From: Cytophaga sp. FL35
GTDB lineage: Bacteria > Bacteroidota > Bacteroidia > Flavobacteriales > Flavobacteriaceae
Reading direction: 5' to 3'
DNA length: 64,000 bases
Assembly (NCBI RefSeq): GCF_014349235.1
Contig: NZ_JACSOH010000013.1
Coordinates: 62,001-126,000, forward strand
Below, piece after piece: positions 26,191 through 35,738 of this stretch (position 1 is the stretch's first letter; each line of letters begins with the position of its first letter). Position numbers and translations under genes: made by a program. The notes beneath the pieces are model-generated. The model did not search any database, was not told the origin of the DNA, and was given only the letters and a program-made list of their open reading frames with translations.

Positions 26191-26364
26191 ATGGAATTTG
26201 ATCAGTACCTCGGATTTATAGCTTTTTTAACCATCTTGACCATAGGATTTTGGTTAATGATATTTTTATTAACGTTTGTTGTACCTTATTGGTTAGGTGG
26301 TAATATAATGGAATTGCTTAAAGAAAGAAGGGAAAAGAAAAAGGCACAAAGAAGCGCAAAATAA
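26191..26364 (+). CDS. 57-residue membrane microprotein
   Basis: An ATG-started frame of 57 codons. It has one long hydrophobic stretch (about residues 8-35, possibly one or two helices; GFWLMIFLLTFVVPYWLGG) and a very basic tail (ELLKERREKKKAQRSAK), so the tail should be cytoplasmic. It has its own consensus promoter and terminator and a codon pattern like its neighbours. I do not recognise the family. Its size and topology recall small regulators of membrane complexes, which is speculation. Confidence 0.72.
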   Translation: MEFDQYLGFIAFLTILTIGFWLMIFLLTFVVPYWLGGNIMELLKERREKKKAQRSAK

Positions 26365-26389
26365 GGTTTGTGTTTATAACGATAAATAA

Positions 26390-26422
26390 GAAAGGGGGAA
26401 GTTTAAAACTTCCCCCTTTTTT
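26390..26422. terminator. Bidirectional terminator between the microprotein and the receptor gene
   Basis: AAAGGGGGAAGTTT paired with AAACTTCCCCCTTT, flanked by A and T runs. Confidence 0.9.
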
Positions 26423-26437
26423 AGTTCTACTATTTTC

Positions 26438-28939
26438 TTAACCCTCCATTTCGTCATCATCCCCACCATCATTACCATTACCTCTTCCACGTCCATTACG
26501 TTCTTTTGGCTGATTGAACCTATAAATAAAGGATAGCCTTACAGAGCGTTGCCTCCATTGAAACTCACTACGAGAGGTGAAAAATTCTGTTTCTGTATAG
26601 GATTGGCGTTTAAAGGAATTCAGCAAGTCGTTAACATTAAGAGAAATAGTTCCATTGTCCTTAAGAATGTCCTTGCTAAAGGCTAGGTCAATTCTAAAAA
26701 GACCTTCGCTTTCAGTTTGGGAATTTTCACTTGGCCCCCTATAAAAGGCATTTGTTTGCCATTCTATTTTCTTTGGTAAGGTTACTTTTGAGCTGAACCG
26801 AGCAAACCAACTGGTGTTGTCAGCGCTATAATCGATTCCATCATATATTCCCTGCTTGTCAAATTTAAATATGTTGAAGCTGCTGTTTAGGCGTAACCAT
26901 TTAGCTGGGTTATACAGAATTCCAGCCTCTGCTCCATACCTGTTTTCTGTAGAAAGGTTTATGGGTATGGTTCTAATGATATCTATTCCGTCCGTTGTAG
27001 TCTGACCCGTTTCTTGTTGCACGCGTTCAAAACTATCGGTTTCCCTTTGATAGTAGATTGATGACGTTAGCGTTAACTTGTCCCATCTTTTTAAATAACC
27101 TAAGTCGAAAGTATTTGAGAAAGCGGGATTTAAATCTGGGTTACCTTGAAAGATATTCGTTCTACTAGAACGAGATGGGAAGGGGTTGATAAAAAATCCT
27201 CTTGGTCTATTTATCCGTCTATTATAACCCAACGATATACTTTGCATGCCTTCCTCGTCCAATTCATAAATAAGATTAACCGTAGGGAATAGTCCTAAAT
27301 ATTTTTTGTCAAAATTTAACTCTACCTCTTCTCCAAGGTCTTCTTCTAATTGACTTGTGTCATAATCTGATTCAATTTGGCCTTTTAGCTGTGTACTTTC
27401 TAGGCGAAGTCCTAATAAAAAGGAAAAGTCGCCAAACTTATTCCCATATTGGGTATAAAGTGCATGTACATTTTCATCATAAGTAAATTTGTTGGTCAAG
27501 GCTTCATTGATGACCATTTGGCCAGTGGATTGATTCAAAGTATCCAACCTATAATCGGTTATACTTTCTTCCAAGGTTCCACGATAACCGGCTTCAAATT
27601 GCGAATCGCCCAATGGTAAGACATAATCTGCCTGAAAAAGATATTCGTTTTCAATTTCATTTTCAAGGACTTCTTCTAACGCCAATAAGTTTGTAGAAGG
27701 GATGGTTTCACGTTCTTCAATATTGGTGTTTTTTATTTCATCTGAATTGGAATACTGAAAATCTGCTGTCAGCTTATGACCGTCATCATCAAAATTATTT
27801 ACATAATTAAGCGATACCTGATAACTCTCGTCATCTTCATCCTCCAACTCTTCCCTAAATGTGTTGCTGCTTAGACTACCGGAAGTGAAGCGTTCGTTGG
27901 TATTTTCGGTTTCGTCTTCATCCTGAGAGTTGCGATAAAAAATACTGGCAGTAACTGATGATTGTTCGTTTAGAAAATATTCAAAACCAAGATTGGTGTT
28001 AAATGACTTACCAAGTCTATTATACTCTCTATCTTCTATTACCCGGTCAAAACTACCTGAAGTATAGGTATTGTCAAAAAAGGCAGTTCCGGGCGAATCC
28101 CTGTAACGATAACCAGTAGTATTAAAAATATTGAATTTGTCCGTTCTCAAATTAACATTGCCCGTAACGCCCGCACTTGTAGGGTGGCCAACGTAGGAAT
28201 TTATAGAACCGTTAAACCCCAGTGTTTTTTCCTTTTTAAGGACGATGTTTAAAATACCGGCCGTTCCCTCGGCATCATATCGCGCGGAAGGACTCGTGAT
28301 TACTTCCACTTTTTCAATAGCATCAGCAGGTAATTGTTGCAGAGCATCCGTTGATCCAAAACCTGCTAAAGCTGATGGTTTACCATTAATAAGAATTCTA
28401 ACGTTTTCGTTACCTCTCAAACTAATAGCTCCTTCTACATCAACATTTACGGACGGAACATTATTCAAAGCATCGCTAATGGTAGCGCCGCTAGTGGTAA
28501 TGTCTTTACCAATATTGTAAATTCTCTTATCTAGCCTAACTTCAACGGTAGTTTTTTCGCCTACGACCTCTACACCTTCTAATTCCGAAGCCGCTATGGA
28601 CAGTGATAGCGTTCCAAGATTAACGGATTCGTTGAAGGTGGTTTGATTAATTTTGTAGGTTTTGTAACCTATGTATTCTATGGATGCATTATACCTGCCA
28701 GGAGGGGTTTCTACGGAGAACTTACCTTCCATATCCGTAATACCGCCACTAACTTTTGTGGGATCCTGTATGCTCTGGAGTACCAAGGTGGCATATTCCA
28801 AAGGTTGACCCGTTTCTTGGTCCAAAACCGTTCCTGAGATTGTGATGGGCTCTCTGCCTTGTCCTGGAGGTCTTTGGGGGCGTTGAGCGTAATTTTTAAA
28901 AGAGAGTAATACAAAGACGATCAGGAACAGTTTTTTCAT
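26438..28939 (-). CDS. TonB-dependent-receptor-like outer membrane beta-barrel protein
   Basis: An 833-residue outer-membrane protein. It has a signal peptide (MKKLFLIVFVLLSFKNYAQ), a carboxypeptidase-regulatory-like domain (about 32-115), a plug (about 120-235, with SLRGNENVRILINGKPSAL) and a large barrel of the OMP_b-brl_3 type ending in an acidic Asp/Gly-rich tail (NGRGRGNGNDGGDDDEMEG). No SusD partner is next to it. Such proteins often serve peptide or metal uptake, but no substrate can be read. It follows the YGYG protein gene by 9 bases on the same strand. Confidence 0.88.
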   Translation of the reverse strand: MKKLFLIVFVLLSFKNYAQRPQRPPGQGREPITISGTVLDQETGQPLEYATLVLQSIQDPTKVSGGITDMEGKFSVETPPGRYNASIEYIGYKTYKINQTTFNESVNLGTLSLSIAASELEGVEVVGEKTTVEVRLDKRIYNIGKDITTSGATISDALNNVPSVNVDVEGAISLRGNENVRILINGKPSALAGFGSTDALQQLPADAIEKVEVITSPSARYDAEGTAGILNIVLKKEKTLGFNGSINSYVGHPTSAGVTGNVNLRTDKFNIFNTTGYRYRDSPGTAFFDNTYTSGSFDRVIEDREYNRLGKSFNTNLGFEYFLNEQSSVTASIFYRNSQDEDETENTNERFTSGSLSSNTFREELEDEDDESYQVSLNYVNNFDDDGHKLTADFQYSNSDEIKNTNIEERETIPSTNLLALEEVLENEIENEYLFQADYVLPLGDSQFEAGYRGTLEESITDYRLDTLNQSTGQMVINEALTNKFTYDENVHALYTQYGNKFGDFSFLLGLRLESTQLKGQIESDYDTSQLEEDLGEEVELNFDKKYLGLFPTVNLIYELDEEGMQSISLGYNRRINRPRGFFINPFPSRSSRTNIFQGNPDLNPAFSNTFDLGYLKRWDKLTLTSSIYYQRETDSFERVQQETGQTTTDGIDIIRTIPINLSTENRYGAEAGILYNPAKWLRLNSSFNIFKFDKQGIYDGIDYSADNTSWFARFSSKVTLPKKIEWQTNAFYRGPSENSQTESEGLFRIDLAFSKDILKDNGTISLNVNDLLNSFKRQSYTETEFFTSRSEFQWRQRSVRLSFIYRFNQPKERNGRGRGNGNDGGDDDEMEG

Positions 28940-28948
28940 TTTTGATTT

Positions 28949-29440
28949 TTAGGTTTTGGTTTTTTTGTCTTTTCGTTTTTTCTCCCGTTTCTTTTCTTTT
29001 CGTGTTTTTTGAATTCCTTTCTTCTGCATCTCTACAAAAGCTTCGTACTTCTCCAATGGAAGACCGGCCTTAAGTTCTTCATCTTGCGCTTTGGTAATTT
29101 TTTCCATACCTTCACGCATTTGCTCCGGTGTTAGCTCCAAAATTTGCATTTCTATACGTTTTTGAACGTATTTCTTCAAAATGGAACTCAATACCGCAGA
29201 CTCGAACTCATTTAAATCCAAGGCTTCTGTAATATTGGGCATTTCGCCATCAACAATTTGTTCTGCCGTTTTGGGTTCCGGTTCTTTTGGGGTATGCTCT
29301 ACTTGAGGAATAGCATTGCGTTGCCTACCATATCCATAGCCATATCCGCTTCCATAACCGTAACCATACTGGGCCTGAATTTCCAATCCAAACACTACTA
29401 AAAAAATGAACGTAAGGGTAATTTTGATAAAGTTCTTCAT
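28949..29440 (-). CDS. Exported Gly/Tyr-repeat protein, Spy-like C-terminal half
   Basis: A 163-residue protein with a signal peptide (to about residue 23, IQAQ). A low-complexity YGYGYGSGYGYGYG run is followed by a helical region (about 60-140) containing LTPEQMREGMEKITKAQDEE, which recalls the LTPEQ motif of Spy/CpxP periplasmic chaperones, and an extremely basic Lys/Arg tail. It heads a two-gene operon with the outer-membrane receptor, so a role in assembling or guarding that barrel is possible. I do not know a named family. Confidence 0.72.
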   Translation of the reverse strand: MKNFIKITLTFIFLVVFGLEIQAQYGYGYGSGYGYGYGRQRNAIPQVEHTPKEPEPKTAEQIVDGEMPNITEALDLNEFESAVLSSILKKYVQKRIEMQILELTPEQMREGMEKITKAQDEELKAGLPLEKYEAFVEMQKKGIQKTRKEKKREKKRKDKKTKT

Positions 29441-29522
29441 GACTATATCGGTTTATAGGATTAAATAACTAAAATAAGGTTTAATCTAATTTGGTTAAAC
29501 CTTTGTTAAAGGAACATAACAA

Positions 29523-29530
29523 CAAATGTA
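29523..29530 (-). promoter_or_regulatory. -7 box (TACATTTG) for the YGYG protein / receptor operon
   Basis: A perfect TAnnTTTG on the minus strand with TTTTG 16 bases upstream. The leader would be about 80 bases. Confidence 0.45.
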
Positions 29531-29601
29531 CCAATAATTTAAGGTGCAAAATTTTTAAGAATGCTTCCGTTTTTCTTAAAAATTGACTCTAAATAAGCTG
29601 C

Positions 29602-29949
29602 TTATTTTTTTAGAATTTCTTGGATCCTCTCCGTAGGTCTGCCAATAACCGCTTGGTCACCTTTTATAATTATAGGTCTTTCAATAAGCTTGGGATGCTC
29701 GATCATGGCATCAAGGATATCTTCATCTGAAAGTAATTTGCCCTTATACTTCTCTTTCCAGACAGATTCGTTTTTACGAACCAACATTTCCGGAGTGATG
29801 GCCAAGCACCCCAAAATTTGCCGTAGTTCTTCTTTGGTAGGTACATTTTCCAAATATTTAACCACTTCAAATTCTTCTCCTGAGTTTTCAACAACTCCTA
29901 GACCATCCCTTGATTTTTTACATCGGGGATTATGATAAATTTTTATCAT
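29602..29949 (-). CDS. ArsC/Spx-family thioredoxin-fold protein (arsenate reductase-like)
   Basis: A 115-residue ArsC-family protein. The catalytic cysteine is Cys10 in YHNPRCKKSRDGL, and the C-terminal half has RPIIIKGDQAVIGRP with the usual arginine. These proteins reduce arsenate with glutathione or glutaredoxin; many Bacteroidota copies are unlinked to arsenic genes, as here. It lies 12 bases downstream of prfB and may be co-transcribed. Confidence 0.82.
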   Translation of the reverse strand: MIKIYHNPRCKKSRDGLGVVENSGEEFEVVKYLENVPTKEELRQILGCLAITPEMLVRKNESVWKEKYKGKLLSDEDILDAMIEHPKLIERPIIIKGDQAVIGRPTERIQEILKK

Positions 29950-29961
29950 TATTTAATTTTT

Positions 29962-31063
29962 TTATTCTTCCTCTTTTTGGCCCATCATCATTAAATAAGC
30001 CTTTAAAAATGCATCTATATCGCCATCCATTACCGCATCTACATTTCCGGTTTCTTGTGCGGTTCTAACGTCCTTTACCAATTTATAGGGGTGCATCACG
30101 TAATTCCGAATCTGAGACCCCCATTCAATTTTCATTTTTGAGGACTCAATTTCATTTCTAGCCTCCATTTTCTTTCTCAACTCAATTTCATATAATTGAG
30201 ACTTGAGCATTTTCATGGCGGTAGCTCTATTGTCATGCTGACTTCTACTATCTGAACATGAAATTTGTATACCGGTAGGATGGTGAACCAATTGTACCTT
30301 GGTCTCTACCTTGTTTACATTTTGGCCTCCCGCTCCACTAGACCTAGCGGTAGTAATAGTAATGTCTGCAGGGTTAACTTCAATTTCAATGGTATCATCA
30401 ACCAAGGGATAGACATAAACGGAGGCAAAGGAGGTATGTCTCTTTGCGTTACTATCAAATGGTGAAATCCGCACCAAACGGTGAACCCCATTTTCCCCTT
30501 TAAGCCATCCGAATGCAAAGTCACCATCTATCTGTAAGGTAACCGTTTTAATGCCGGCTACATCACCCTCTTGATAGTTCAGTTCTTTTACCTTGAAACC
30601 GCTTTTTTCTGCCCACATCATGTACATGCGCATAAGCATTGAAGCCCAATCACAGCTTTCCGTACCACCGGCTCCGGCAGTAATTTGTAGGACCGCCGGT
30701 AGTTCATCGCCTTCTTCGGACAACATGTTCTTGAACTCTAAAGTCTCAAGGTGGTCTACCGCTTTTTCATACTGTGCCTGTACTTCCTCCTCAGACACAT
30801 CACCCTCTTGAAAAAAGTCCAATAAAACCTCTAAATCCCCCACCAGGGTTTTAGCCACATTAAAATCATCTACCCATTGTTTTTTGGATTGGATAAATTT
30901 CATGTGTGCCTGAGCCTCCTGCGGATTGTCCCAAAAGTCTGGAGCAAGGGTCTTTTCTTGCTCATTTTCTATTTCTATAAGTTTGGCATCAACGTCAAAG
31001 ATACCTCCTTAACGCACCAAGGCGATCTTGAAGCCCTTTAAAAAGGTCTGTAGTTACTATCAT
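29962..31063 (-). CDS. prfB: Peptide chain release factor 2, with programmed +1 frameshift
   Basis: The gene is complement(join(29962..30996,30998..31063)), 366 residues, the same length class as E. coli RF2 (365). Frame one encodes 22 residues from ATG 31063 (ending ALRRYL) and stops at the in-frame TGA (30997-30995); skipping one T continues as DVDAKLIE. The stop-codon tripeptide SPF is at about 200-202 and the hydrolysis motif GGQ at about 245-247. RF2 reads UGA and UAA, and its own synthesis is controlled by this UGA. A plain open frame starting at 30903 lacks the N-terminal 53 residues. It is followed by the ArsC-like gene. Confidence 0.95.
30995..31010 (-). promoter_or_regulatory. RF2 recoding site (internal Shine-Dalgarno, CTT TGA)
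   Basis: Minus-strand AAGGAGGTATCTTTGA: an internal Shine-Dalgarno (AGGAGG), a 3-base spacer, the slippery CTT and the TGA stop followed by C. It matches the classical bacterial prfB frameshift cassette. Confidence 0.95.
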
Positions 31064-31148
31064 CAATTAAAATTTTCAGCAAAAATAGCATACTTTTTTA
31101 GCATGCAGGATATTTATCAAAAAGTTTGAAATTTCAAAAATAGGGGGG

Positions 31149-31997
31149 CTATTGTTGAGCACTCTCTACCTGTACCTTATAACTGGTTACATTTTCTCCA
31201 GAAGTAAAAAGTACACCCTTAATAGGCGGGCAGTCATTATAATCCCGTCCATGGGCCACCTTAATATAGTCTGTGGCCGCCAATATCCCATTACAAGGGT
31301 CAAATCCTATCCAGCCTATGGTTGGAATAAAGCTTTCTACCCATGCATGCATTTGTGAATCTCTAAAATAGCCATTTCCTTGATGCAGATAACCGGATAC
31401 ATACCTAGTGGGTACACCATTTTCCCTGCCCATGGCACAGAATAAATGGGCAAAGTCTTGGCAAACTCCTTTTTGTTTGGTAATTACTTCTTCCAAAGTG
31501 GTATTAACTGCTGTCTGGTTTGTTTCAAATGTTAGATGCTCAAAAAGAAAATTATTTAAGTTTTGCAGATTTTGAAAGATAGATAGGTCTTTGCTGAAGG
31601 TATAGGAGAACTTTTCTTGATTGACAAGGGTAGTAAGCTTGCTCGATTTTAAAAAAGTTTGGTGGTTTGTTTTAAAGTCCAGTCTATCAAGTATGTCAAA
31701 GCTGCCCGTTGGATCGGTCTCCGGAGTAAAATTAAATGGATTGATATTCTCTTTCCATAATTTTAGCTGAACGGTAAAGGTGACTTTAGAAAATGTTTTG
31801 GAAGTTTTGAACCTTAATGTTTTAAACCCAAAGCCATTGATGGAATATTCCCCTTTTTCCAATAAGGAATTTTCAAAATTAATTGATTCAATTTTTTGGG
31901 TGTCATCTTCCAAAGGAATGACTAAAAACTGCCAATGTGCACCAGAAACCGGATTCTTGTAGCTATTTTCGCAGTGATAAGTAATGATATATTCCAA
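31149..31997 (-). CDS. Transglutaminase-like cysteine peptidase family protein
   Basis: A 282-residue protein. An N-terminal beta-rich domain (about 1-120) precedes the transglutaminase core with the triad Cys in KGVCQDFAHLF, His in MHAWVESF and Asp in GFDPCNG. No signal peptide. It is the third gene of a minus-strand operon behind an alpha-E protein and an ATP-grasp enzyme. This trio is widespread and predicted to make or process a peptide modification, with no proven function that I know of. Confidence 0.85.
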   Translation of the reverse strand: MEYIITYHCENSYKNPVSGAHWQFLVIPLEDDTQKIESINFENSLLEKGEYSINGFGFKTLRFKTSKTFSKVTFTVQLKLWKENINPFNFTPETDPTGSFDILDRLDFKTNHQTFLKSSKLTTLVNQEKFSYTFSKDLSIFQNLQNLNNFLFEHLTFETNQTAVNTTLEEVITKQKGVCQDFAHLFCAMGRENGVPTRYVSGYLHQGNGYFRDSQMHAWVESFIPTIGWIGFDPCNGILAATDYIKVAHGRDYNDCPPIKGVLFTSGENVTSYKVQVESAQQ

Positions 31998-32047
31998 CGA
32001 CCTCGTTTTAACTGAAAAAGTGTCGTAAGATAGGGAATACCAGTAAT

Positions 32048-32995
32048 TTAATAGTTAAAAAATTCTTTTTCCATTTCTTCACTAATGGCAACTAGGTTGG
32101 CAAGTATATCTTCTATAAAGCCTTGTATGTCTTCTTCTATTTCCTTAATATACTTGTATTGATATTCTGCCCGTACCCGTCCAACCAAAAAGGAGGTGGA
32201 TGTCTTGTCATATTTTTTACTAGGGTCCAAAACCTTCACATGCTTACATACTTGGTTGAGGCTGTTCATTACCGATCTGGGACAGTTAGGATTTAAAATC
32301 AGGAACTCCAAAGTAGATATACTATTTGGCGACTTCTTATAAAAACGCCGCATCATATCGTAGGACTCTGCACATTTAAGGAGGGTGGTCCATTCATAGC
32401 TATTGCTGAACTTGTCTCCGTAACTGCCTTGAGCCATTAACGCATCTTGGTGCTTGGCATTGATCATACGTATTATCTGGGTAGCACGCTCAATATTGAT
32501 TCCCAACATAATAATGGCGTAAATTTCATCATGTAAGAGAGTCCCTCTCATTTTTCCTCGAAGGACCGCTGTCATTTCCGTGACATTTACCGTAAAGTCA
32601 TGCAGACTATTGCGGATAAATAGGTCGGCATCATAATTGTTTACATAGTGATAAAATTTGTTGATGGCTTCGTACAGTTCGGTAGATATTAAATCCCGGG
32701 CACTATTGGCATTTTCACGTGCATAGCGCACATTACTTAAAATAGAAAATGGATCATTGGGGTCCATTCCTATTTTGTACAAGACCTCGCTCTCTACCAA
32801 TTCCTTGGTATCGTCCTTTTCCGGACTACCCACCATAAAGAGCATACTTCTTAAAACAAATTGTCTTGACTGTGACAATTGATGAGGAGCATCAAGGGAA
32901 GAAAAGTAATTGACATTCAAGTATCTCGCAATATGTTCAGAACGTTCTATATAACGTCCCATCCAAAAAAGGTTATTTGCTACACGTGCTAGCAT
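32048..32995 (-). CDS. Alpha-E domain protein
   Basis: A 315-residue all-helical protein beginning MLARVANNLFWMGRYIERSEHIARYLN, the characteristic start of the alpha-E family. It lies between the ATP-grasp and transglutaminase genes (gaps of 58 and 50 bases). Its biochemical role is unknown; it is thought to act with the ATP-grasp partner. Confidence 0.88.
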   Translation of the reverse strand: MLARVANNLFWMGRYIERSEHIARYLNVNYFSSLDAPHQLSQSRQFVLRSMLFMVGSPEKDDTKELVESEVLYKIGMDPNDPFSILSNVRYARENANSARDLISTELYEAINKFYHYVNNYDADLFIRNSLHDFTVNVTEMTAVLRGKMRGTLLHDEIYAIIMLGINIERATQIIRMINAKHQDALMAQGSYGDKFSNSYEWTTLLKCAESYDMMRRFYKKSPNSISTLEFLILNPNCPRSVMNSLNQVCKHVKVLDPSKKYDKTSTSFLVGRVRAEYQYKYIKEIEEDIQGFIEDILANLVAISEEMEKEFFNY

Positions 32996-33053
32996 AAATA
33001 TGTATTAAGTTCTAATTTAAATTTACTTTGTTGATGGGGTCAAATGATTTTTT

Positions 33054-34517
33054 TCACTCTTTTAATACCCAAGTATCCTTTGAACCTCCACCTTGAGAAG
33101 AGTTAACAATTAAATTGCCTCTTTTAAGGGCCACCCTGGTTAGTCCACCTTTAAGCACAAATTCTTTGTCCTTACCTAGGATGGTAAAGGTTCTTAGGTC
33201 TACATGACGTTGCTCAAATGATTCCGTATCATCTATATAGGTGGGATGCACCGAAAGAGACATAATGGGTTGGGCCACATATTTTCTGGGCTCTGCCTTA
33301 ACCTCCGCTTTTACTTTTTCTATCTGTTCTTTGGTTAATCTGTTTCCAATGGAAATACCATAACCACCTGCCTCATCAACTGGCTTTATGACCAATTCAT
33401 TAATATGTTCCAGAACATACTTGAGTTCATCCGGCTTGCTACAATGATAGGTGTGCACATTATTTAAGATGGGTTCCTCATCCAAGTAATATTTAATGAT
33501 ATCAGGCATGTAGGTATAGATGGCCTTGTCATCTGCCACCCCGGTACCTGGGGCATTGGCCAAGGTGACGTTGCCTTTTTTGTAAGCAGCAAATAGACCT
33601 GGAACACCCAAGGCAGAATCTGCTCTAAATTCCAGCGGATCAATAAATGCGTCGTCTACCCTTCTATAAATTACATCTACCCGCTCAGGTCCCCTTGTGG
33701 TTTTCATATAAACAAAATCATTCTCCACAAATAGATCTCTACCTTCTACCAGTTCAACCCCCATTGTTTTGGCAAGGTATGAATGTTCATAAAATGCGGA
33801 GTTGTACATCCCCGGGGTGAGAACCACTACATTGGGAATATCTATTCCATTAGGCTTTACAGTTTCAAGAAGGTCTAAAAGGTTTTCGGCATAATTGGTG
33901 ACCGTGTGTGTTTTATAATGGTTGAAAACACCAAAGAGAGCTCTTTTTAATGCTGTTCTGTTACAAATTACATAGCTTACACCAGAGGGGCATCTAATGT
34001 TGTCTTCTAGCACGTAATAATTACCGTCATTATGTTTAATGATGTCTGTTCCGGAAATGTGATTGTAAATTTTACCTGGTGGATCCAAACCGATCATTTG
34101 GTCCAAGTAATTGGCAGAAGAACTGATAAGGTCCAGAGGGACCACACCTTGTTTGATAATTTTCTGGTCATGATATATATCCCATAGGAATAAATTAAGT
34201 GCTTTGGAGCGTTGAATGGCCCCACGTTCTATAATTTCCCATTCCTTTGGGTCAATGATCCTTGGGAACAGATCAAATGGGAAAATCTTTTCGGTTGATT
34301 CTTTTTCTCCGTAGACTTGAAAAGTTATGCCTTGATTGAAAAAAGACGACTTGGCTTTATCATTTAAGTGGACATATTCCTTTATAGTATGCCCGCCATA
34401 CAACTCAAAAAGTCTAGAGTAGATATCCTTGATTTCCCCTTTATTGTTGAAAATTTCATCGTAAAGAACCGGGTCTCTTTGATACGATGAAAATATTTGA
34501 TTTTGAATTTTCCCCAT
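33054..34517 (-). CDS. Circularly permuted ATP-grasp (type 2) enzyme
   Basis: A 487-residue protein of the circularly permuted ATP-grasp family. Recognisable blocks are YYVLEDNIRCPSGVSYV, VVLTPGMYNSAFYEHSYLA, RRVDDAFIDPLEFR and IKPVDEAGGYGISIG, ending VNSSQGGGSKDTWVL. ATP-grasp enzymes form amide bonds via acylphosphates. It is the first gene of the operon with the alpha-E and transglutaminase genes, and is predicted to ligate amino acids or peptides. Confidence 0.88.
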   Translation of the reverse strand: MGKIQNQIFSSYQRDPVLYDEIFNNKGEIKDIYSRLFELYGGHTIKEYVHLNDKAKSSFFNQGITFQVYGEKESTEKIFPFDLFPRIIDPKEWEIIERGAIQRSKALNLFLWDIYHDQKIIKQGVVPLDLISSSANYLDQMIGLDPPGKIYNHISGTDIIKHNDGNYYVLEDNIRCPSGVSYVICNRTALKRALFGVFNHYKTHTVTNYAENLLDLLETVKPNGIDIPNVVVLTPGMYNSAFYEHSYLAKTMGVELVEGRDLFVENDFVYMKTTRGPERVDVIYRRVDDAFIDPLEFRADSALGVPGLFAAYKKGNVTLANAPGTGVADDKAIYTYMPDIIKYYLDEEPILNNVHTYHCSKPDELKYVLEHINELVIKPVDEAGGYGISIGNRLTKEQIEKVKAEVKAEPRKYVAQPIMSLSVHPTYIDDTESFEQRHVDLRTFTILGKDKEFVLKGGLTRVALKRGNLIVNSSQGGGSKDTWVLKE

Positions 34518-34715
34518 GTTAAAATCTTTTCATTTAAGATACTGGTTTTCAGATTAAAAAAAGGAATCAATTCGATAATAATATTAGCTCAAAATCATCT
34601 TATCGTAAAATTTCATGTCTATTTTTAACACTTTCGCTACATAAGAAAAATCGATACTTTTTCTTTTGAATGGGTAATTTGCTTTCTTTGTCTACCTTCA
34701 ATTTTAATCCTATTT

Positions 34716-35738
34716 ATGACGATTAATCTAATAAGTGATACGGTCACAAAACCATCTTCCGGTATGTTGGATGCTATGATGCGGGCACCGGTGGGTGATG
34801 ATGTTTTTAAGCAGGACCCAACTGTAAATGAATTGGAAAAGAAAGTAGCGGAGATGTTTAAAAAGGAACGTGCTCTTTTTTTTCCTTCCGGTACCATGGC
34901 CAACCAAACGGCCATTAAATTACATACCCAACCTGGGGAACAATTGATTTGCGATAAATATGCCCATGTGTTTAATTATGAGGGTGGGGGAGTCAGTTTT
35001 AATAGCGGGGTTTCCTGTAGGTTGGTTGATGGCGATAGAGGTATGATGACCGCCCAACAAGTTGAGGATGCTATTAACCCACCAGATTTTTATCACAGCC
35101 CTTTAACGTCCTTGGTATGTATTGAAAATACTACTAATAAAGGTGGCGGGGCTTGTTGGGATTTTGAAGAGTTGAAAAGAATCAAACAGGTGTGTTCTAA
35201 AAACAAGTTAGCATATCATTTGGATGGCGCCCGTCTTTGGAACGCCATGGTTAAAAGGGGAGAGAATCCCCAACAATACGGCGAACTATTTGATACCATA
35301 AGCGTTTGTTTGAGCAAGGGTCTTGGCTGCCCGGTTGGTTCTGTGTTGGTGGGTAGCGCAGATTTGATGGAAAAGGCACTCAGAGTCCGCAAAATATTTG
35401 GAGGGGGAATGAGGCAAGCGGGTTATTTGGCCGCAGCCGGAATATATGCCTTGGACCATCACATAAGCAGGCTAGCAAAAGATCATTCTAGGGCGAAAGA
35501 AATTGGTGAAACACTTCAAAATCTAGCCTTTGTAAAACGGGTGGAACCCATTGAGACCAACATTGTTATTTTTCAAGTGAACGAAAATTTAATTTCAGAA
35601 CTAAGCTTAGTTCAAAAACTAAAGAGTCATGATGTTCATTTTATCAGCATGGGGCAAGGAAAGTTGCGAATGGTTACCCACATGGATTACACTCAAGAAA
35701 TGCACGAAAAATTATTGGATACTTTAAACAAACTATAA
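34716..35738 (+). CDS. ltaE: Low-specificity threonine aldolase
   Basis: A 340-residue PLP enzyme of fold type I that cleaves threonine and allo-threonine to glycine and acetaldehyde. Key features are FFPSGTMANQTAI, the cofactor aspartate in YHLDGARLWNA (Asp170) and the Schiff-base lysine Lys201 in VCLSKGLGCPVGS. The ATG lies within a 198-base divergent gap with the ATP-grasp gene. It converges on yegP with a 6-base overlap. Confidence 0.9.
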   Translation: MTINLISDTVTKPSSGMLDAMMRAPVGDDVFKQDPTVNELEKKVAEMFKKERALFFPSGTMANQTAIKLHTQPGEQLICDKYAHVFNYEGGGVSFNSGVSCRLVDGDRGMMTAQQVEDAINPPDFYHSPLTSLVCIENTTNKGGGACWDFEELKRIKQVCSKNKLAYHLDGARLWNAMVKRGENPQQYGELFDTISVCLSKGLGCPVGSVLVGSADLMEKALRVRKIFGGGMRQAGYLAAAGIYALDHHISRLAKDHSRAKEIGETLQNLAFVKRVEPIETNIVIFQVNENLISELSLVQKLKSHDVHFISMGQGKLRMVTHMDYTQEMHEKLLDTLNKL

